Notes under the pieces: model-generated
The model's input: only the letters and a program-made list of their open reading frames with translations
Databases searched by the model: none
Told to the model about the DNA's origin: nothing
Assembly: GCA_016786765.1 (NCBI GenBank)
Contig: JAEUUZ010000003.1
Span: forward strand, 186,001 to 250,000
Length of the DNA stretch: 64,000 bases
Source of the DNA: Chitinophagales bacterium
GTDB taxonomy: Bacteria > Bacteroidota > Bacteroidia > Chitinophagales > LD1
Direction of reading: 5' to 3'
Shown: positions 8,972 through 17,010 of the stretch, one piece after another
Layout of the letters: each line of letters opens with the position of its first letter
Numbering within the stretch: position 1 is the stretch's first letter
Made by a program: the position numbers and the translations under genes

Positions 8972-9313
8972 GTTCAGGGATTCTAGTATCTAATATAAAG
9001 TATTTTATATATACAAACAATTGAAAGTAATGAAATTGCGGTTTGTCTATCCGTTAACACAATCGGCCTGCTGTGCGTTGCGTGAAGGATAGTAGCGGAA
9101 AGCCCACAGTGGCGCTGCATAGCAACACGAGGACTTGCAGCGGATAGCCTGTGCCCGCTGCATAGCGGGCCACGCCCGGCAACACCAGCATTTGTCAATC
9201 TTCTGTAATAATTCGTAACTAGATTTTGTACACTGCTCAATTACGCTATTTTTATGCTCCTTAAAAAGAGAGGGTTGTGCCTGCGTAAAATTGTGCACAA
9301 GAATAAAACACGG
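8972..9313. other. Intergenic region upstream of gldF
   Basis: This 342-base gap between the divergent lipoprotein and gldF starts contains the palindromic GC-rich element at 9075-9183. I find no convincing gene in it. The frames that cross it are GC-rich artefacts without family features. No clear -7/-33 pair for gldF could be placed. Confidence 0.6.
9075..9183. repeat. GC-rich structured intergenic element (dispersed-repeat-like)
   Basis: This stretch of about 109 bases is much richer in GC than its AT-rich surroundings. It contains a perfect hairpin GCCCGCT-gcat-AGCGGGC (9153-9170). Its ends can pair as an outer stem: GTTGCGTG at 9077-9084 with CACGC...CAAC at 9171-9183, leaving a CCGG bulge. 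Two related blocks, AGCGGAAAGCCC (9094-9105) and AGCGGATAGCC (9139-9149), occur in direct orientation, and CGCTGCATAGC occurs twice. This looks like the dispersed palindromic elements seen between genes in many Bacteroidota genomes, or a structured RNA. Only one copy lies in this window, so repetition itself is not shown here. Confidence 0.55.
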
Positions 9314-10045
9314 ATGAAAGCAATTTATCTAAAAGAGTTACAGCAGTTTTTTAGTTCCCTAATTGGGTATATTACCATTATTGTGTTTTTGGTGGTGACC
9401 GGTTTGTTTTTGTGGGTATTCCCCGATACAAACATCTTGGATTTCGGTTACGCCTCGATGGATTATTTTTTTTATATCGCTCCGTTTATTTTGTTGTTTT
9501 TGATACCTGCCATAACTATGCGCTCGTTTGCGGAGGAAATGAATACAGGCACTATTGAATTACTTTCCACTAAACCGGTGTCGGATTGGGATATTTTGCT
9601 GGGCAAATATTTTGCTGCACTTACCTTGGTGTTGGTGGCTTTGGCGCCTACCTTGGTGTATTGGTACACCGTATATAACTTGGCTTTGCCGATTGGCAAT
9701 GTAGATATGGGAGGAACAGCGGGTTCCTATTTTGGACTTATTTTTTTAGCCGCTGTATTTTGCGCCATTGGTGTGTTTTGTTCATCGATCACATCGAATC
9801 AAATTGTTTCGTTTGTGGCCGGTGTGTTTCTTTCATTTTTCTTGTATTTGGCCTTTGAGAACCTTTCTAAGCTTGGAATTCTTTTTGCCAAGAACGATTA
9901 TTTGGTAGAAAGCTTAGGTTTGAATGCACATTACTCCTCGATGAGTCGTGGTGTTGTGGATTCGCGCGATGTGGTGTATTTTTTGAGTGTGATTTCGTTG
10001 TTTTTATTGTTCACTAGAACCAGTTTGGCAAGCAAAAAATGGTAA
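9314..10045 (+). CDS. gldF: Gliding motility ABC transporter permease GldF
   Basis: The 243-residue membrane protein begins at the ATG at 9314 (MKAIYLKELQQFFSSLIGY), preferred over an upstream ATG at 9254 because homologues start with a KEL..FF.S..GY segment. About six hydrophobic segments are visible, and the region MRSFAEEMNTGTIELLSTKPVSDWDILLGKY is the conserved cytoplasmic loop of ABC-2 type permeases. GldF works with GldG and the ATPase GldA in gliding-associated transport. gldA is not in this window, as expected, since it is usually unlinked. The gene overlaps gldG by 7 bases, indicating translational coupling. Confidence 0.93.
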   Translation: MKAIYLKELQQFFSSLIGYITIIVFLVVTGLFLWVFPDTNILDFGYASMDYFFYIAPFILLFLIPAITMRSFAEEMNTGTIELLSTKPVSDWDILLGKYFAALTLVLVALAPTLVYWYTVYNLALPIGNVDMGGTAGSYFGLIFLAAVFCAIGVFCSSITSNQIVSFVAGVFLSFFLYLAFENLSKLGILFAKNDYLVESLGLNAHYSSMSRGVVDSRDVVYFLSVISLFLLFTRTSLASKKW

Positions 10046-11769
10046 AACTGTTTAAACGTTCGTTGGCGAAAAAAAGCGATGCCCTGCTGATTCTTATTTT
10101 CAGTGTGGTGGTGATTGTGATGGCCAATATGCTGAGCCAATTTTTGCACTTTAGACTAGACTTAACAGCCGAAAAAAAGTATTCCCTGTTGCCTCCAACC
10201 AAGCAGTTGATAAAGGGTTTGAAAGATCAGGTGCTGATTAAAATTTATTTGGAGGGCGATATGTCGGCCGACTTTAAACGCTTGCGCCAATCGGTGTTAG
10301 ATGTGGTGCAAGAAATGCGTGCCGTTGGCGGAAAAAATATTCAATACGAATTAATAGATCCGGTAAACGGAAAGAGCAACGATGAGCGCAAAGCTTTGTT
10401 GCAGGAACTTCTGGAAAAGGGGCTCTCTCCTGTAAATGAACAAACCGGAAAGGTTAATGAGAGTAAAGTAACTATGGTAGTGCCCTGTGCCATTGCGGTA
10501 TACGCAGGGCAAGAATTTCCGATTCAGTTGATTGAAAACCAAATAGGCTTCGATAAAAAGCAAACCATTAATAATTCTATCATTGCCTTAGAATATAAGT
10601 TTGCCAATGCAATCCAAAAACTCACACAATACCGTGCGCCTAGAATTGCGTTCACAACCGGACATGGCGAGTTGAGTGCCCCTGAGCGTGCAGATTTCAC
10701 GCAGCAATTACAAAATTTGAAATACGAAATTCAAACGTTTGATTTAACCCAAAATTACCGGGTGCCCGATCGTTATGATATGTTGATTGTGGCGAAACCG
10801 CAAACGGCTTTTGACGAAAAAGACAAATACAAACTCGATCAGTTTGTGATGCGCGGAGGTAAATTGCTATGGTTGGTTGATGCTACTAATGCTTCCATGG
10901 ATAGTTTAAAAGTGAACCCAACCGGACAGTTTGTAGTCGATCACAATATCAATTTAGATGATTTGTTTTTCAAATACGGAGTACGCATCAACAGCGATTT
11001 AATTCAAGACATTAACTTGTGTAACCAAATCCCGTTAGTGGTGGGAAGAATGGGTAATGCTCCACAAACACAACTGTTTCCGTGGTATTATTTCCCATTA
11101 TTGGTGTCGGATAACAATCATGCCATTAACCGTAACTTAGATCCGGTGGCGACTACCTTTGCTTCGACTATTGATACCATTCAAAACAAGGAAGTGCAGA
11201 AAACCATTTTATTACATACTTCTGATAACAGTAAGGCGGTGTTAACTCCGGCACGTGTGCATTTCGGTATTTTACAACAACGTCCGAATCCGCAGTATTA
11301 CACGCAAGCAAAATTGCCTGTAGCGGTATTGTTGGAGGGGCGATTCCAATCGTTGTACAAAAACAGATTATCGCCCGATTATTTAGCGGCAAGTGATACT
11401 GTTGAACAGTTGAAGTTTTTGGATCAAAGTCCGGGCGACAATAAAATGATTGTGATTTCGGATGGGGATATTGCCCGAAACGAGATGCGAAGCGATGGAA
11501 CAGCCTATCCTTTGGGATTTTCACCTTATACTAACCAATCGTTTGCAAACAAAGACTTTATGTTGAATTGTGTGCAATATTTGGTAGATAAACAAGGCAT
11601 ATTAGAAACGCGAAACAAAGAAGTAAAATTACGTTTGTTGAACACGGTTCGCGTTGGCAACGAAAAATTGAAATGGCAGCTCATCAACATTGTGTTGCCC
11701 ATACTATTAATTTTAGGCTTAGGGTTTGGTTATGGTTATTACCGCAAGAAACGCTACGTTTTGTCCTGA
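10039..11769 (+). CDS. gldG: Gliding motility-associated ABC transporter substrate-binding protein GldG
   Basis: The 576-residue protein has an N-terminal membrane anchor (about residues 17-38), a large extracytoplasmic domain and a C-terminal membrane segment (about 546-566) followed by a basic tail YRKKRYVLS. The segments FRLDLTAEKKYSLLPPTKQLIKGLKD and ITTGHGE-like FTTGHGELSAPERADF are characteristic of GldG and related ABC_transp_aux proteins. It overlaps gldF by 7 bases and precedes two accessory genes and dnaN; a gldF-gldG-dnaN neighbourhood is familiar from flavobacteria. It probably forms the periplasmic part of the GldAFG complex. Confidence 0.93.
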   Translation: MVKLFKRSLAKKSDALLILIFSVVVIVMANMLSQFLHFRLDLTAEKKYSLLPPTKQLIKGLKDQVLIKIYLEGDMSADFKRLRQSVLDVVQEMRAVGGKNIQYELIDPVNGKSNDERKALLQELLEKGLSPVNEQTGKVNESKVTMVVPCAIAVYAGQEFPIQLIENQIGFDKKQTINNSIIALEYKFANAIQKLTQYRAPRIAFTTGHGELSAPERADFTQQLQNLKYEIQTFDLTQNYRVPDRYDMLIVAKPQTAFDEKDKYKLDQFVMRGGKLLWLVDATNASMDSLKVNPTGQFVVDHNINLDDLFFKYGVRINSDLIQDINLCNQIPLVVGRMGNAPQTQLFPWYYFPLLVSDNNHAINRNLDPVATTFASTIDTIQNKEVQKTILLHTSDNSKAVLTPARVHFGILQQRPNPQYYTQAKLPVAVLLEGRFQSLYKNRLSPDYLAASDTVEQLKFLDQSPGDNKMIVISDGDIARNEMRSDGTAYPLGFSPYTNQSFANKDFMLNCVQYLVDKQGILETRNKEVKLRLLNTVRVGNEKLKWQLINIVLPILLILGLGFGYGYYRKKRYVLS

Positions 11770-11803
11770 TTTCCCTTTTCTTCATTACGAATAAATACAA
11801 ACT

Positions 11804-12394
11804 ATGCATCAAGCATTAAACAAAAACAAACTTTTTGTAAAAGAACACACTGGTGTTTTCAAGGCCGCTAACAGCTACGACATTTTTGATTTGGAAACGA
11901 AGGAAATGTTGATGGAGTGCCGAGAACCGGGCTTAGGGTTTTTCACGAAACTGTTTCGTTTTACAAAGTATAAAGCGATGACTCCTTTTGATATTATTAT
12001 TTCTGCCAATGGCGCTCCAATTGTAAATGTGAAGCGGGGTGTCACGTTTATTCGTTCGGTAGTGAGTGTGTTTGGTGAAACCGGTGAGCAGGTAGGAACG
12101 TTGCGAAAGATATTTAAATTGTTTAAGCCGAGTTTTGAAATTCTATCGCTTTCCGGAGAAAAACTGGGGGTATTAGAAGGTAATTTTGTAGGTTGGGATT
12201 TCACTATCAAAAGTAACGATGGTGAAGTGTTGGCTACTATTTCTAAAAAGTGGGCTGGAGCAGGCAAAGAATTGTTTACATCAGCAGATAATTATGCCAT
12301 AATTATTGCCGATACAGTGAAAGAAAACGATCCGATACGGGTGTTGATTTTTGGTGCAATAATGAGCATCGATATGGTATTGAAAGAACATTAA
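11804..12394 (+). CDS. LURP-one-related / phospholipid scramblase-like protein
   Basis: The 196-residue soluble-looking protein is built of beta strands with one C-terminal hydrophobic helix (about residues 175-192, RVLIFGAIMSIDMVL). The pattern NKLFVKEHTGVFKAANSYDIFDLET, then PFDIIISANGAPIVNVKRG, then GVLEGNFVGWDFTIKSNDGEVLATISKKW is typical of the tubby-like barrel of the LURP-one/scramblase superfamily. Bacterial members have no established function. It begins 34 bases after gldG and ends 8 bases before the DUF4340 gene, so it is probably part of the gld transcript. Whether it contributes to gliding is inference from position only. Confidence 0.8.
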   Translation: MHQALNKNKLFVKEHTGVFKAANSYDIFDLETKEMLMECREPGLGFFTKLFRFTKYKAMTPFDIIISANGAPIVNVKRGVTFIRSVVSVFGETGEQVGTLRKIFKLFKPSFEILSLSGEKLGVLEGNFVGWDFTIKSNDGEVLATISKKWAGAGKELFTSADNYAIIIADTVKENDPIRVLIFGAIMSIDMVLKEH

Positions 12395-12402
12395 TTACTA
12401 GC

Positions 12403-13440
12403 ATGAAAAAGCTTTGGCCATATTTGATAGTTGTACTTGTGCTTGGCGGAGCATTGGGTTACTTTTTGTATACCAACGCACCATCTACTATAGAAAAGAA
12501 AGAATCTGATTTTGCGATTAAGGATTTAAAGACGGTTACAAGGGTATTATTAACGAATGAGAAAGGGTGTCGAATAGAGCTAAAAAAGAATGACAAAGAA
12601 GTGTGGATGGTAAATGGTGGCTATGAAGCCGGTGACGAACCATTATCTTTGTTGTTTTCTGCCATTCAAAAGATGACAGTAAGAGGCCCGGTGCCGTTGA
12701 ATGGCATTGATAATGTATTGCGTGAGCTGTTGAAAAAGCATTCTCGTGTTGAAGTTTTTACTTCAGGCGATAAACCCGAAAAGGTGTATTATGTTGGCGG
12801 ACCAACCTTGGACGACAAAGGAACATACATGATTATGGAAGTGGATGGTAAAATGGCTAAGCAACCCTATATTACATACATTCAAGGCCTCAACGCTTAT
12901 TTAACTTCTCGTTTTAATGCCGATTCGATGTATTGGCGAACACGATGGGTGTATAGAAATACCTCCGCCAATATACGATCGGTTGCAGTGGAGTATAAGG
13001 ACGATTCAACGCAATCGTTTTATATCAATAAAAAAGAGGATGGGCAATTTGCTATAGAAAACTATAAGCATGAAGCAGCGCTCCAACCCAAACAAAGTTA
13101 TATTGAGCAGTATCTTGATTTCTTTGGGCAGGTATCGGTAGAAGCGTTCAAGAATAACTATGCGGGGAAAGACAGTATTCTTCAAACCCAACCGTTTTGT
13201 GTGATAACCCTAGTGGATAACGAAGGCGTGTTGCACCGTTCCGTACTTTACCACGCTCCAATTACTGACGCCTCGCGCGTACTAGCCGATGAGCAAGGCC
13301 GACCGTTAAATTTCGACATCGAGCATTTCTATGCACAATACAATAATGGTCGCGATTTTGCGATTGTGCAGTATTATGTTTGGAATAAGGTGCTTCGTCA
13401 ATATCAAGACTTTTTCCGAAAGCCTGTAAAGCGACCATAA
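12403..13440 (+). CDS. DUF4340 domain-containing membrane-anchored protein
   Basis: The 345-residue protein has one N-terminal transmembrane helix (LWPYLIVVLVLGGALGYFLY, residues 4-23) and an extracytoplasmic remainder. The order FAIKDLKTVTRVLLTNEKG..IELKK, VWMVNGGYEA, LLFSAIQKMTVRGPV and VEVFTSGDKPEKVYYVGG matches DUF4340 proteins, which usually accompany GldG-like ABC_transp_aux systems. The link to GldFG is therefore supported both by family habit and by position 8 bases after the LURP-one-like gene. It may be a periplasmic accessory subunit of the transporter; this is inference. Confidence 0.85.
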   Translation: MKKLWPYLIVVLVLGGALGYFLYTNAPSTIEKKESDFAIKDLKTVTRVLLTNEKGCRIELKKNDKEVWMVNGGYEAGDEPLSLLFSAIQKMTVRGPVPLNGIDNVLRELLKKHSRVEVFTSGDKPEKVYYVGGPTLDDKGTYMIMEVDGKMAKQPYITYIQGLNAYLTSRFNADSMYWRTRWVYRNTSANIRSVAVEYKDDSTQSFYINKKEDGQFAIENYKHEAALQPKQSYIEQYLDFFGQVSVEAFKNNYAGKDSILQTQPFCVITLVDNEGVLHRSVLYHAPITDASRVLADEQGRPLNFDIEHFYAQYNNGRDFAIVQYYVWNKVLRQYQDFFRKPVKRP

Positions 13441-13596
13441 CGGTATCTGAACAGTAAAGCCGTTTTTGCTTCGAGGGGTCTACTATTTATACAGAAAAAA
13501 GTGTACGTTTGGAGGTCAAAAACGGGAGTACTTGGTTTTTGCCAAATACGCAAATCGTATTGAATATTAAATTTGAAAATATAAACTGAAAGACGC

Positions 13597-14718
13597 ATGA
13601 ATTTTATTGTTTCAACAACTTCGTTATTGAAAAGCTTGCAAACCATAAGTGGAGTAATTAATTCCAGTTCTGTTTTGCCCATTTTGGAAGACTTTTTATT
13701 TGAAATCAAGAACGGCAAGATGACCGTTTTTGCTACCGATTTGGAAACGTCAATGAGCACTGAACTGAATGTAGAATCGAAAGACAACGTGCGTATAGCC
13801 ATTCCGGCAAAAATTATTTTGGACACATTGAAAACGCTTTCAGAGCAGCCGTTAACGTTCAAAGTAGATACGAAAACCTTTGCCGTAGAAATTGTATCGG
13901 AAACAGGAAAGTACAAATTGAGCGGAGAGAATCCGGATGATTTTCCGAAAGTACCACAACCGGAAGGAACGTCAGATGTGGCTTTAGCAGCAGGCGTTTT
14001 ATCGAGTGCTGTAGCCTCTACATTGTTTGCTGTTTCTAACGATGATTTACGTCCGGCTATGACAGGCGTTTTAGTGCAAGTGAGCCCAGAAGGAACCACT
14101 TTTGTTGCCACCGATGCCCATAAATTGGTGAAAATGAAACGCGAGGACGTGAAGAGCCCAAAGGCGAATCAATTCATTTTGCCCCGCAAGGCGTTAAACT
14201 TGTTGAAGTCCACATTGCCGCATTCTGAAACATCGGTTCAGGTGGCGTACAATAAATCGAATGCATTCTTCACTTTTGAAAACACACGATTGACTTGTCG
14301 TTTGATTGACGCACAATATCCTGACTATAATGCTGTAATACCGGTAAACAACCCAAACAAATTAACCTTAGATCGTTTGGAGTTTCAGAACGCATTGAGA
14401 AGAATTTCTATTTACTCCAATAAAACGACTTACCAAGTAATTTTGTCTATCTCCGGAAGCGAGTTAAAAATCTCTGCGCAAGATTTAGATTTTTCAAATG
14501 AAGCAACGGAAAAATTGGCTTGTAGTTATGAAGGTAACGACATGGATATCGCTTTTAACGCACGTTTCTTGATAGAAATGTTAGGCGTGTTAAGTACAAA
14601 AGAGATTGAAATTGAACTGTCAACGCCAACAAGAGCGGGCGTTATTCGTCCGGCCGATAAAGAAGAAAACGAAGACTTATTGATGTTGATTATGCCGGTG
14701 ATGATTAACGTGGGGTAG
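13597..14718 (+). CDS. dnaN: DNA polymerase III subunit beta (sliding clamp)
   Basis: The 373-residue protein has the normal length of the beta clamp and its three repeated domains of about 120 residues. MNFIVSTTSLLKSLQTISGVI at the N-terminus, NDDLRPAMTGVLVQ in domain 2, ATDAHKLVKMKR and the C-terminal LLMLIMPVMINV are diagnostic. It encircles DNA and tethers the replicative polymerase. Two TAnnTTTG-like sequences, TACGTTTG (13504-13511) and TAAATTTG (13568-13575), lie in the 156 bases upstream, but neither has a well-spaced TTG at -33. It follows the gld genes and is followed by a palindrome at 14729. Confidence 0.97.
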   Translation: MNFIVSTTSLLKSLQTISGVINSSSVLPILEDFLFEIKNGKMTVFATDLETSMSTELNVESKDNVRIAIPAKIILDTLKTLSEQPLTFKVDTKTFAVEIVSETGKYKLSGENPDDFPKVPQPEGTSDVALAAGVLSSAVASTLFAVSNDDLRPAMTGVLVQVSPEGTTFVATDAHKLVKMKREDVKSPKANQFILPRKALNLLKSTLPHSETSVQVAYNKSNAFFTFENTRLTCRLIDAQYPDYNAVIPVNNPNKLTLDRLEFQNALRRISIYSNKTTYQVILSISGSELKISAQDLDFSNEATEKLACSYEGNDMDIAFNARFLIEMLGVLSTKEIEIELSTPTRAGVIRPADKEENEDLLMLIMPVMINVG

Positions 14719-14728
14719 TTTTAACAAA

Positions 14729-14743
14729 TATGACAGTGTCATA
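14729..14743. promoter_or_regulatory. Perfect 15-bp palindrome after dnaN, candidate operator
   Basis: TATGACA-G-TGTCATA is a perfect inverted repeat with a single central base. It lies 10 bases after the dnaN stop and about 90 bases before the metalloprotease gene. There is no room for a hairpin loop, so it fits a dimeric protein-binding site better than a terminator. No cognate regulator can be named. Confidence 0.35.
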
Positions 14744-14831
14744 AAAACGTCAAATTTACTATAGGAGGTAACAAGTTCTCCCTGTTTTTCAAACTTGTGA
14801 TTATATTCGTTTTGTATAAAAAAGAGAATAC

Positions 14832-16934
14832 ATGAAAAAAATCTTTACACTAATGTTAGTACTAACTTTTGCCTTGGTACTAAACGCGCAAAATCACTTT
14901 TGTGGAACCGATGAAAATTTTCACCGTTTAGCGGCAAAGTATCCGGAAATTCTTCAGTCGCATGAGGAGTTGGAAGCATTAACGAAATGGATCACTCAAA
15001 ACAAAAGTTCATTATCTGTAAACCGATCCGGAGCATACATTATACCTTGTGTATTTCACATATTACATGATGGTGGGAAAGAATATCTATCAAATGCAAT
15101 GATAGATTCACAAGTGTTGTATTTAAATCAATATTGGAACAAGTATAATCCCGAACTACCATTGGTAACGGCAGTATATCAACCCATTGTAGCAAACATG
15201 GGGGTTGAGTTCAGACTAGCACGTTTGGATCCACAAGGCGTTTGTACCGATGGTATAGACAGAGTTATGACATTTGCAACGAATGTTGGGAACAACAATA
15301 CAAAATTGAACCCTTGGCCACCGGATAAATATGTGAACTTTTGGGTGAATAAAGCTATTGAACGCGATTCATCTAATTTTGGAACAATTGCCTTCTCTAT
15401 GTACCCGGTTAACGTACAAACCTGGACAAACAATGATATTATTGACGGAATTATTACTAAAATAGCCGGGGTAAATGGTGGTCCAATTGGCCGTTCTACT
15501 TTGGCTCACGAAGTAGGTCACTGGTTAAACTTAAAACACGTTTGGGGGGACACCAATAGTCCTGGTGTTTCATGTGGTGATGACGATGTGGATGACACAC
15601 CAATCACTAAGGGTCAATCTTCAGGTTGCAATACGTCTGTTATTGAATGTGGAAACACTGTTCCAAGTAACGTTCAAAACATTATGAATTATTCTTCTTG
15701 TGAATACATGTTTACTGAGGGTCAAAAAACGAGAGCTTTAATTGCATTGCAGTCTTCTATTTCAAACCGAAATAATTTATTCTCGGATGTAAATCTTGCA
15801 GCAACTGGAGTGGAGCCATTGGTTACTTGTTTACCAGCACCTAAAGCAGAATATGGTACAAACAAAAGGTTTGCTTGTGTGGGCGAGAATATAAGCTTCA
15901 AAGACTTTACCTATAACACTCCACAATGGGATAGAACCTGGTCGTTCCCTGCTGATGCAGTAGGTGCAAGTACAACAGATTCTGCACAAACGATTTCGTT
16001 CTCTACTCCGGGATGGAAAGAGGTAACCTTAGTTAGCTCGAATGCCAGTGGCGCTTCCACAAAAACGAAATCAAATATTTATATTGCCGATGTAGCAGGT
16101 GATTTACCTTATCCGCATTTCGAATCTTTCGATAATCCTAATGTAACACAATCTTGGATTGGTATTAACTACGATAACAATCAAACCTTGTTTACCCACA
16201 GAGCAACACTAGGGCACAATAGCAATGGTTGTTTTGGCTTGAACAATTACGATGTTCGCTATGAAGGCGACAGAGATGAATTAATTTCTCCTTCTTTTGA
16301 TTTGACCGGCATTGCAGCAGCAGACTATCGTTTGTCGTTCGACTATTCTATGGCAACTCGGTTAGAGCAAGATGTTAATGATTCATCAGTATCTTTAGAA
16401 GTATTTGCTTCTACTAATTGCGGAACTTCATGGAAAAAAGTTTCTTCGATAACTGCAAGCAAGTTGTTGAATGGAGGGTTTACGGTAAATCCATACTATC
16501 CTGCAGCTGGCGATCAATATTGGAGACGAGCGGTGGTTGATTTAACAGCGCAAGGAGCACAGTTTAAAACTGCAGGTGTTCGATTCAAATTTGCTGTTAC
16601 AGCAAACAAATTGGGGAACAACTTTTATTTCGATAATTTCAATTTAGGAAATTCAACGTTGGGTATTGATGGGTCGGCTCTAAATATGGATATCGATCTT
16701 TATCCAAACCCTACGAAAGAGAATGCTTTGTTGGATATCAATACAGAAAAGCCGGAGAAAATTACTGTGGTGTTGAACGACTTGTTAGGCAATAAAGTTA
16801 TCGACTTGTTTAATGGAGAAATTGATGTAAACAAGAAAATTACAATTCCTACAAGTACATTATCTTCAGGTATGTATATTGTACAGATCCAGTCGAATGG
16901 TAAAATAATCCAAAAGAAACTCACAAAGATGTAA
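14832..16934 (+). CDS. Secreted M43 (pappalysin-type) zinc metalloprotease with T9SS sorting domain
   Basis: The 700-residue protein has a signal peptide (IFTLMLVLTFALVLNA, cleavage before QN), an N-terminal pro-region and a metzincin catalytic domain. The zinc motif HEVGHWLNLKH spans residues 226-236, giving three His ligands and catalytic Glu227. The Met-turn NIMNY (Met285) follows, and the CGDDDVDDTP segment is typical of M43B cytophagalysin/ulilysin-like enzymes. A PKD-like domain (about 350-415, VCVGENISF...WSFPADA...GWKEVTLVSSN) and a jelly-roll-like domain (about 430-610) come next. The final 80 or so residues (LYPNPTKENALLDIN...LSSGMYIVQIQSNGK) are a T9SS type A domain. It is expected to act outside the cell. 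The hairpin at its 3' side may terminate its transcript. Confidence 0.93.
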   Translation: MKKIFTLMLVLTFALVLNAQNHFCGTDENFHRLAAKYPEILQSHEELEALTKWITQNKSSLSVNRSGAYIIPCVFHILHDGGKEYLSNAMIDSQVLYLNQYWNKYNPELPLVTAVYQPIVANMGVEFRLARLDPQGVCTDGIDRVMTFATNVGNNNTKLNPWPPDKYVNFWVNKAIERDSSNFGTIAFSMYPVNVQTWTNNDIIDGIITKIAGVNGGPIGRSTLAHEVGHWLNLKHVWGDTNSPGVSCGDDDVDDTPITKGQSSGCNTSVIECGNTVPSNVQNIMNYSSCEYMFTEGQKTRALIALQSSISNRNNLFSDVNLAATGVEPLVTCLPAPKAEYGTNKRFACVGENISFKDFTYNTPQWDRTWSFPADAVGASTTDSAQTISFSTPGWKEVTLVSSNASGASTKTKSNIYIADVAGDLPYPHFESFDNPNVTQSWIGINYDNNQTLFTHRATLGHNSNGCFGLNNYDVRYEGDRDELISPSFDLTGIAAADYRLSFDYSMATRLEQDVNDSSVSLEVFASTNCGTSWKKVSSITASKLLNGGFTVNPYYPAAGDQYWRRAVVDLTAQGAQFKTAGVRFKFAVTANKLGNNFYFDNFNLGNSTLGIDGSALNMDIDLYPNPTKENALLDINTEKPEKITVVLNDLLGNKVIDLFNGEIDVNKKITIPTSTLSSGMYIVQIQSNGKIIQKKLTKM

Positions 16935-16968
16935 TCTGTCAGTAAAGTTGACGACTATTCAATAGATT

Positions 16969-17010
16969 TACCGCTTCAAACTAAAACGTATGAAGCGGTA
17001 TTTTTTTTTT
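16969..17010 (+). terminator. Terminator-shaped hairpin overlapping the next start codon
   Basis: A perfect 10-bp stem, TACCGCTTCA (16969-16978) with TGAAGCGGTA (16991-17000), has a 12-base loop and is followed by ten T residues. It has the full form of an intrinsic terminator for the metalloprotease transcript. However, the ATG at 16990 of the next gene lies at the base of its right arm. It may be a terminator, an attenuator or a translation-blocking hairpin. Confidence 0.55.

Noticed and set aside
8983-9298. Overlapping minus-strand reading frames across the gldF upstream gap
   Set aside because: They run through the GC-rich palindromic element, overlap each other in different frames and have no recognisable protein features.
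9254-9313. Upstream ATG for gldF at 9254
   Set aside because: It would add 20 basic residues not found at the start of GldF proteins; the ATG at 9314 fits the family.
13504-13575. TACGTTTG and TAAATTTG as promoter of dnaN
   Set aside because: Neither has a TTG at the right distance upstream, so I could not choose between them and list no promoter.
14729-14751. Palindrome after dnaN read as a terminator
   Set aside because: There is no loop and no T run on either strand; a protein-binding site is more likely.
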